A stretch of DNA of 64,000 bases from Callipepla californica brunnescens. Taxonomy: Eukaryota; Chordata; Aves; Galliformes; Odontophoridae. Below the pieces are notes generated by a model that was given only the letters and a program-made list of their open reading frames with translations, had not been told where the DNA came from and did no database searches. A program made the position numbers and the translations under genes. Numbering within the stretch: position 1 is the stretch's first letter; each line of letters starts with the position of its first letter. Positions 56,362 to 64,000 of the stretch are shown here, in pieces. The stretch is from positions 533,501-597,500 of the forward strand of contig JALIRH010000096.1 in the NCBI GenBank assembly GCA_023055505.1, given 5' to 3'.

Positions 56362-57489
56362 TCATCTTTTTGCGCACATTGTAAAATGCAAGGAAGTAAC
56401 AGCAAAAGCGTTACAACGATCATCGCAATGTAGCACATCATTTTTAAGATACTGTGGAGCCATCCGGTGAGACCCCCATCCCGAGAATAATTTGTCCAAC
56501 CAGTCCCAATCCCTCTGTTCCTGCAGTTTCTTCACTCCATCCCGTATGGTCTTGATACTTGCTTGAATTGAAACGGAATGTTCTGACAGGTTCATGCAGC
56601 ACATTCCTTCGAAATCCTCCCAGCCATGGCCTTGCGCCAGAAGTAGGAAATCAGTAGCAGCGCAATTTTGTGGCGCAGCATGTCTGACACTGTCCGCATC
56701 AAGTAAAAGACCTGTTAAAGCTAAACTAGTGGCATTTCCTTGTTTTGCTAAGCAAGAACCCAGTTTGTTCAGTGTTGCCAAAGCTTTAGCAACAGCAACC
56801 TGCGGTGTGAAAAAGGAAACGGCTCCTATGGTCTCCCTGTTCCAAAACTTCATGTTATCATCACAATCTGATCTGAAGGTGTGGGTCATTCTCCTAAAAC
56901 GGTGATGAGAATATTTCTTTCTCCATTGCAAGACAGTTGTCTCATTTCGGGTAAGGATGGTTAAACGCCCGAGACTACATGGCCCACCTCTAATGTAAGA
57001 AGGAATGGCAGGCCATGCCCGGTCAGCGCAACTACGGAAAACTCCATCTGGTAACTGTAAAGGAGCATTTACTGATTTTGAAAGGCTGGGTGAGGTGTAA
57101 TTACACCACAGAGTTTGGTTATTGATGGCTGCGTCTACGGGACTGACATCCCATAGTTTGGTTTTATTTTTTCCAGTAGAATGGAATCTCAGGCAGAAGT
57201 CCATTTTTATAGATCCTAAGAAATCTATTTCTTGTGGCTCTAATTTGGCAGACGGAAGATATGGAACCCATCCATCCCAATTATCTACCGAATTTGTGCC
57301 AGTAAAGATTGCTCGTGAGGGACCAGGGATTGGCCACTCGTCTATGGGAAAGCCCACCAAGCGGGTAGAGAAGGGATTTTGTGCAGTTGCAGTGGCTAAG
57401 CAAAGTGTTTCCTGATGAGTAATATTAGCAAGTGTAAGCCACACATTCGTTTTTGGGAGGGTAATAAAACCAGTAGAGAGTCCTGAAAT
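56362..57489 (-). pseudogene. env: ERV envelope, frameshifted, copy B
   Basis: The same damaged env as 12040-13167: Trp in place of the first CX6CC cysteine and the anchor in another frame. By eye about four substitutions separate the copies over 1.1 kb. One changes the copy A initiator (CAT to AAT at 57487 on the + strand), so the first Met here is 15 codons later (57444). Confidence 0.85.
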
Positions 57490-57521
57490 TTCAAGAAGTC
57501 AAGTCCATACAGTAGCTGGTC

Positions 57522-58382
57522 TCATCCTTCCTTGGTTGTGTTTTCATCTGTTGTCGACCAAGTCTGTTCCTCCCGGTATGGTTTCACGTACTTCGCAGGA
57601 ATCCACCTGGGGCCTTTTCCTGTGGAGACACAAGCATAACCTCTCCCCCATGTGACAAGAGGATATGGCCCCATTATCATACCTGTTTCTGGGTGGCGAA
57701 TCAACACCGGAGCCTTGATTCTTCTTTCCAATGTGATATTCGAACTAAAATGTCGGACTATCGGGGGATTGGTATGTAGCAGAGAAGAATTCAAAAAGTG
57801 AAAACATAAAGAGCTTTATGTAGTCGCTCCTCAGGAGGGGAAGCTCCCATTCCCCCTTTCTGTTGTGCTAATAGACGCTTTAAAGATTGGTGTGACCGCT
57901 CAATTGACCTGGAGGGGAATGAGGGATCGCGGTGATGTGCATAATGCCCCAAGAATCCAGGAAGGCTTTTGTCGCAGCGGAGGTATATGCAGGACCATGA
58001 TCTGTTTTTAATTGGGAAGGGATACCTAATGTAGCAAAAGCACGCAGCAAACGTTTGCGAACATCTCGTGCCTTTTCTCCTGTATGACAAGAGGAAAATA
58101 AAGCTCCGGAAAAAGTATCAATCGAGGAATGTGTATATTTCAGCTTACCAAACCATGGGTAATGTGTGACATCCATTTGCCATAGCTGGAGGCTCTGCAG
58201 ATCTCTGGGGTTAACCCCCCCTGCTATTGATGGGAAAGAATGCCTCTGGCAGTCGGGACATACCGCTGTAATGTTTGATGCTTGTTGGGAGGTAAGCCCA
58301 GACTGTCGTTTAAGACCTCCAGCATTCTGATGAAAGAAGGAGTGGCTAAGTTTAGCTTGCGCTATTCGGTCTGGTAAAACAC
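57522..58382 (-). pseudogene. pol: ERV integrase, frameshifted, copy B
   Basis: Same HHCC, D, D and out-of-frame E arrangement as 13200-14060. Small differences include PAKYVKPY for PAKNVKPY in the C-terminal domain and CSQTFAAC for CSQAFAAC in a shadow frame. The shared frameshifts predate the duplication. Confidence 0.85.
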
Positions 58383-58742
58383 GGACATATCAGCTTGAGA
58401 TTCCCTTCTGCCGTGAAACCAGGTAAAGATGTGTGTGAGCGGATGTGCATTACAAAATAAGGATGAGTGTGGGAGTCTAAAAAAAAAAAAGTTCCTGGAA
58501 CAAAATAAACAATGAAGAGTGAGAAATATTGCGTAATATGGATGCTTCTGCTCGCTGAACAATTCCTGCAACAGAAGCTGAGTCGGTAATAGGATTGAAA
58601 GGTGTGGACCATTTCCAAAAAACTCGGACAACAGCAGCTGGTTCCACTATTTGTGGAGAACCAGAAACAATTTCAATATCCGAATCCCATTGCTTCTGTT
58701 GATTATCCCACCATCAAATAACTGATTTGTGTGATCTTCCAG
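58352..58742 (-). pseudogene. pol: ERV RNase H remnant, copy B
   Basis: Matches 14030-14420, including the 12-A run (58479-58490). Confidence 0.65.
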
Positions 58743-59322
58743 ACCCATCCGTAATCTGGTAAGGGCCTGCAGCAGCTGATCACTTCTTTTTGGTGTGGAT
58801 GTGAAGTGAACATTGAGGTTCAATAGCTTGTGTGACGGTGCGTGGGAAGTAAGGCTGCCTGTATAGCTTGCCAATGCCATGCTAAAGGCATCTGCTTGCT
58901 GATCAAGCCATTGTAAATACACATTTGTCACAGGTAAACAACTAGAGGAAAAGTCTACCCCTGATAACATCAGCAAGCGCTGCCTAGCTTTGATTCTCAG
59001 GGAAGCAAACATCTCATGCTGTGTCAGGATTGTCTTTGTCAACTGGTTTGGCAAAAAAATCCATTCAATAATTCATAGTGGGTCTGGCCTTTGAAAATCC
59101 CACTGAAAAATTAGCGCATGAGGTTGTCGAGCAGGGTTGAGGATCATTAGAAAAAAAGGTAACTCCGGGGCACACCGATGAGCTTGTCTGTTAGTGCTAG
59201 CTGCAGCAACTTTTTGCAAGGCACTAGCCACTTCAGAGCCAAGACGGCAGGGAGAGTGTAAATCAGAATCCCCTTTCAGTAGTTCCAAAAGAGGATACAA
59301 GTCTGCATTAGAGATACCCAAG
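58647..59322 (-). pseudogene. pol: ERV RT thumb and connection, copy B
   Basis: Matches 14325-15000 with the same frame change near 59062. Confidence 0.65.
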
Positions 59323-60148
59323 AGCGCTCAGACCCAGTTAATTGATCCCAACCATTTTTGTACATCGTGTCAATTTTTCACATCAGTTTGTCTTTGGAAG
59401 GGCTAGGGAATGATAGTCTGGGCTCTGATGCACCAGCCTAAATATTTCCATGGTGATATTTTCTGCATTTTTTCAGGCGCAATACAGAAACCTGCCGAAT
59501 TAACAGCAGTTGTAAGGAGGGCTACTGCTTCCTCCATGATCTCGTGATGTTGCGCGGTTACTAAGATGTCGTCCATCTAATGATACAATAAAACATTTGG
59601 CATTGTGTCTGGAATGGGGCTAAGCACTTTAGCTACATACCACTGACAAATGGTGGGGCTATTTTTCATTCCTTGTGGCAGCACAACCCACTGGTATCTC
59701 TGCAACGGGGCTTGCATGTTGATGCTTGGAACTGAAAAAGCAAATGGAGGGGCATCCTCAGGGTGTAATGGACTATTAAAAAAGCAGTCTTGAAGATCAG
59801 TGCCAGTCAAATGCCAGTCTCGGGGAATCATAGTGGGTGACAGGAGGCCTGGTTGAAGGGCTCCCATATTTTCCATAGCATCATTCATTTTTCTGAGGTC
59901 ATGGAACAAGCGCCATTGACCAGTTTGTTTCTTAATGACAAATCCAGGTGAGTTCCAAGGATTAGTGGAGGTACAGTATGTCCTTTTGCTAATTGTTCCG
60001 CTACCAAGTCTTGGAGGGCGCCAAGTTTTTCTAGCGGAAGGGGCCATTGATCCACCCATCTAGGGGTATCTGTTTTCCATATTAGCTTAAGGGCGTCGCA
60101 CCTCTCAATGGCCCCTCCCGAAAATCTGACTTGATAGTGACTCCCCAC
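59323..60148 (-). pseudogene. pol: ERV reverse transcriptase with stop in the YMDD box, copy B
   Basis: Matches 15001-15826. The amber stop (59577-59579) and the frame switch near 59977 are shared with copy A. One visible change gives NDAMENMG instead of NDALENMG in the palm. Confidence 0.85.
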
Positions 60149-60290
60149 TGAACCATAACATCAGGGCCCCATAAATATCATCGGAATTGGCAACACAAAC
60201 GGTTTGATAGTAGCTACCCGATCTTCAGGTCCTCTGATTGGAATGAACTCAGCACTTTGCTGGCTGTTCCTTGCACCTCCCACCCCAGCT
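60137..60290 (-). pseudogene. pro: ERV protease-end stub, copy B
   Basis: The same stub as 15815-15965, contiguous with RT as in copy A. It has the unit 1 form of the junction (CCCAGCTAATGTATGGG). Confidence 0.5.
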
Positions 60291-61809
60291 AATGTATGGG
60301 ATGATTTGTATGATGTAACCCAAAACCAAACCCCAGGCCTACCCCTTCTCTCACCCTGACACTCCAACCAAACCTCCGCCTAAACCTAACCCTAATATCT
60401 AAGCCTAAGCCTAACCCTTCCAATTGCCCTAGCCCTAACACTAACCCTTTTCCTATACCTAACCCTGACCTCAGCCCTGATCCTAACCTTTCCCTAACCC
60501 TAACACCAACCCGTAACATCATTTGAATCCTAATCCTATTCCAAACCTTAACCCTATCCCAAGGCCTAACCCTACTCTGACCTTTACACTCCAACTAACC
60601 CAACCTCGATCAAGAAATACAAATGGAATCCTAAACCTAAACCTAAACCTAAACCTACTGCTAACACCACAAGTCAGCCTACTTTTCTCCCTAAATCTAA
60701 TCACAAATCTCAAAAAATCTTTGTCCCTAACCCTAATCATAAATCCAGTCCAAACTCTGAAACTTTCCCAAAACCTATGCCTATTCCTAACACTTACTCT
60801 TACCCTAAGTCTATCCCTAACACTAACCCTTCTCCCAGACACAACCCTAAAGCCAACACTAATCCTAACCTAATCTTTATCCTAATCCTAAACCTAATCC
60901 TAACTCTTACCCTAATTCTAACTCTACCCTAACCCTAACTCTGACCCTCAAGCCAAACCCACATTTAAGCACAACCCTAATCCCGACACCTAGCATCAGA
61001 TTACCACAACCCTAACGGAACCCTAACCCTAACACTAATGCTATGACTATCCCAAACCCTAACCCAAGTACTAGACCAAACCATACCCCTATCCCTCACT
61101 CTAAAACTAACAACCGTAACTAAACTCTAACCGTAACCCTATCCCTAATACTAACACTAATCATCTTTTAAACACCAATGTTATTCCTATTCCTAAACCT
61201 TACCCAATCTCCAAATGAAATCCAAGGCCGGTGCCTTCTCACACCCTAACGATCAAACCAAACCTACATCTAAACCTAACCCTAAATCCAATCTTTACCC
61301 TAAACCATACACTTGCCCTGGCCTTAACACTAACCCTTTCCCTATACCTAACCCTAACCCTAACCTTAACACTAATTTGAGGCCTATCCCTAGTAGGAAC
61401 CCAAAACCTAATTGGAATCTGAATCCTGTTCTTAACCTTAACCCTAACACGACTTAACTCTACTCTGACCCTAAAAGTCAAATTAACCCTACTCCTTACC
61501 CTAAACCTCAATCTAAACCTAAACCTAACCCTAAACCTAAACTTCACAAGAACACTCAACCTAATCCTAGCACTAACCTAAACTAAAACTAAAACAACTT
61601 TTTTGCTAACCCTAATCCTAAATCTAACCCTAACCCCAAAACTCCCCCAAACCTGACCCTAAACCTAATCCACTCCAAAATCCTTACCCTAACCCTAACC
61701 CCAAACACCCTAATACTAGAACTAAAGCAATCCTTCACCCTAACCCTAAAACTAACAATTTAACTTTGACCCTAAAACTCAAATTCACCCTACATACACT
61801 TTATGCTAC
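60291..61809 (-). repeat. Unit 4, CCCTAA-oriented arm (copy B)
   Basis: A copy of the inverted arm. The start resembles unit 1 (GFMIRVRDKD in the shadow frame) but it reads AAATTAACCC near 61479, as in units 2 and 3, where unit 1 has AAATGAACCC. It is therefore a mosaic. Confidence 0.9.
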
Positions 61810-64000
61810 CTAGGTTAGGGTCAGGCTCAATCTGGGTTTTGTGTTGGGGTCAAAGGGATAGGGTTAGGGTAGAGTTCGAGTTAGGATGAAGGTAATGCTT
61901 ACAGATATGTTTAGAGAATGGAACAGGGTTAGGGTTAAGGTTAGGGTAAGGTTGAAGGTTAGGCTCAGGGACAGATTTAGGGTTAGAGTTTGGGTTCCTT
62001 TTAGGTTTAGGGATAGGGTTAGGGTACGGTTAGGTATTGTACAACGCTAAGTGTTAGCTTCTGGGTAAGGGATAGGGTTAGGGTAAGGGTTAGATTCAGG
62101 GTTAGGGTTAGCATTAGCATCAGGGTTAGGGTTATGGTAAGAGTTAGGATAGGGAATGGGATACAGTTAGGGTAAGGGTTAGGAATAGGGTTAGGGTTAC
62201 ATTAAGGTTAGGGTTAGTGTTTGGATCAGGGGTAGGGTTAGGAATAAAGTTAGAGTAAGGGCTAGGATTAGGGTTAGGGTTAGGGTAGGGATACGGTTAG
62301 GGTAGAGTTAAGGTTAGGGTAGGGTTAGGGTTAGGGTTAGGGTAAGGGTTAGGGATAGGGTTAGGGTTAGGGTTAGGGTTAGGTTAGGGTTTGGGTTATG
62401 GTAAGAGTTAGGATAGGGATTGTGATACGGTTAGGGTAAGGGTTAGGAATAGGGATAGGGTTTGATTAGGGTAAGGGTTATTGTTTGGATTAGGGGTAGG
62501 GTTACGAATAAAGTTAGAGTTAGGGCTAGGATTAGGGTTACGGTTCGGGATTGGATTAGTGTTAGGGTAAGGAATAAAGTTAGAGTTAGTGTTAGGATTA
62601 GGGTTAGGGTAAAGTAGGGTTAGGGGTAGGGTTAGGTTTAGGGTTAGGGTTAGGGTTAGGGTTAGGGTTAGGGTTTGGGTTAGGCTAGGGTTAGGGTAAG
62701 GGTAAGGGTAAGGGTTAGGGTTAGGGTTAGGGTTAGGGTTAGGGTTAGGGTTAGGGTAGGGTTAGGGTTAGGGTTAGGGTTAGGGTTAGGGTTAGGGTTA
62801 GGGTTAGGGTTAGGGTTAAATTTATTGTTAGGGTTAGGGTTAGGGTTAGGGTTAGGGTTAGGGTTAGGGTAGGGTTAGGGTTAGGGTTAGGGTTAGGGTT
62901 AGGTTAGGGTTAAGGTTAAGGTTAGGGTTAGGGTTAGGGTTTGGGTATGCTTAGGGTTAGGGTAAAATTAGGGTTAGGGTTAGTGTTAGGGTTAGGGTTA
63001 AATTTATTGTTAGGTTTAGGGTTAAGGTTAGAGTTAGGGTTAGGGTTGAGGTTAGGGTTAGGGTTAGGGTTAGGGTTAGGGTTAGGTTAGGGTTAGGGTT
63101 AGGGTTAAGGTGAGAGTTAGGGTTAGGGTTTTGGTTAGGTAAGGGTTAGGGTTAGGGTAAGAATTAGGATAGGGATTGTGATACAGTTAAGGTAAGGGTT
63201 AGGAATTAGAGTTAGGGTTAGGGTTAGGATTAGGGTTAGGGTTAGGTTAGGGTTAGGGTTAGGGTTAGGGTAGGGTTAGGGTTAGGGTTAGGGTTAAGGT
63301 TAAATTTATTGTTAGGGTTAGGGTTAGGGTTAGGGTTAGGGTTAGGGTTAGGGTTAGGGTTAGGGTTAGGGTAGGGTTAGGGTTAGGGTTAGGGTTAGGG
63401 TTAGGGTTAGGTTAGGGTTGGGGTTAGGGTTAGGGTTAGGGTTAGGGTAAAATTAGGGTAAGGGTTAGTGTTAGGGTTAGGGTTAAATTTATTGTTAGTT
63501 TTAGGGTTAAGGTTAGAGTTAGGGTTAGGGTTGAGGTTAGGGTTAGGGTTAGGGTTAGGTTAGGGTTAGGGTTAGGGTTAAGGTGAGAGATAGGGTTAGG
63601 GTTAGGTAAGGGTTAGGGTTAGGGTAAGAATTAGGATAGGGATTGTGATACAGTTAAGGTAAGGGTTAGGAATTAGGGTTAGGGTTAGGGTTAGGTTTAG
63701 GTTTAGGTTTAGGGTTAGGGTTAGGGTTAGGGTTAGGGTAGGTTAGGGTTAGGGTATGGTAGGGTTAGTGTTAGGGTAGGGTAAGGGTTAGCATTAGGTT
63801 TAGGGTTAGGGTTAGGGTTAGATTAGGTTAGGGCTAGGGTTAGGGTTAGGGTTAGGGTTAGGGTTAATGTAGTTTAGGGCTAGGGTTAGGGTTAGGGTTA
63901 GGGTTAGGGTTAATGTAGTTTAGGGCTAGGGTTAGGGTTAGGGTTAGGATAGGGTTAATGTAGGGTTAGGGTTAGTGCTAGGAATCAATTTGGAGGAAGG
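61810..64000 (+). repeat. Unit 4, TTAGGG-oriented arm with expanded array, runs off the window
   Basis: It opens like unit 1 (GTTAGAGTAAGGGC near 62250, a CGGTTCGGG variant near 62540), but from about 62640 to 63900 it carries the unit 2-type near-perfect TTAGGG expansion with AAATTTATTG words. It reaches AATCAATTTGGAGGAAGG at the window end. Confidence 0.9.

Overview
Host and overall character: this is vertebrate DNA, most likely from a galliform bird (chicken or a close relative), in a subtelomeric or heterochromatic dot-chromosome region. The reasons are kilobases of degenerate TTAGGG sequence, several GC-rich minisatellites, class II endogenous retrovirus (ERV) remnants with an alpharetrovirus-like envelope, and fragments of one recognisable vertebrate gene, SGF29 (histone-reader subunit of the SAGA and ATAC acetyltransferase complexes). 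I find no intact protein-coding gene, no rRNA, tRNA or CRISPR, and no prokaryotic system. Nearly all open frames here are by-products of short-period repeats. The species call is inference. Layout, left part (copy A): degenerate TTAGGG 1-6068; LTR 6069-6642 with a GGGTT target-site duplication; more degenerate TTAGGG to about 7260; broken copies of the SGF29 terminal exon 7602-8101; a GC-rich promoter-like segment with two possible small exons 8237-9480; a 10-bp minisatellite 9485-11626 carrying four composite blocks with CTCF-like and E-box motifs; then a minus-strand truncated ERV 11627-15965 (LTR, env, integrase, RNase H, RT, a protease stub), heavily frameshifted. Middle: three head-to-tail units (15815-20385, 20386-26161, 26162-29374). 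Each starts with the roughly 150-bp ERV stub, continues with a CCCTAA-oriented arm of about 1.5 kb and flips to a TTAGGG-oriented arm. Next come an 11-bp minisatellite (29375-35457), interrupted by an SGF29-type CpG-island promoter and exon 1 (30586-31415), and an 8-bp TGACATTC satellite (35458-41200) with two solo-LTR-like insertions flanked by 5-bp duplications. Right part: degenerate TTAGGG 41201-44472 containing a 1.07-kb tandem duplication, then copy B (44473-60136), a near-identical second copy of 1-15814 including LTR, SGF29 exons, CTCF-like blocks and ERV, followed by a fourth partial telomere-like unit to the window end. How the parts relate: nothing here looks like a working gene set. 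The window reads as a record of subtelomere turnover: telomeric repeat decay, retroviral insertion, truncation of a provirus at a junction with telomeric repeats, unit amplification, and a recent duplication of about 16 kb. The best candidates for function are regulatory: the CTCF/E-box arrays beside G-rich telomeric repeats, and the CpG-island promoter with RFX-type X-boxes.
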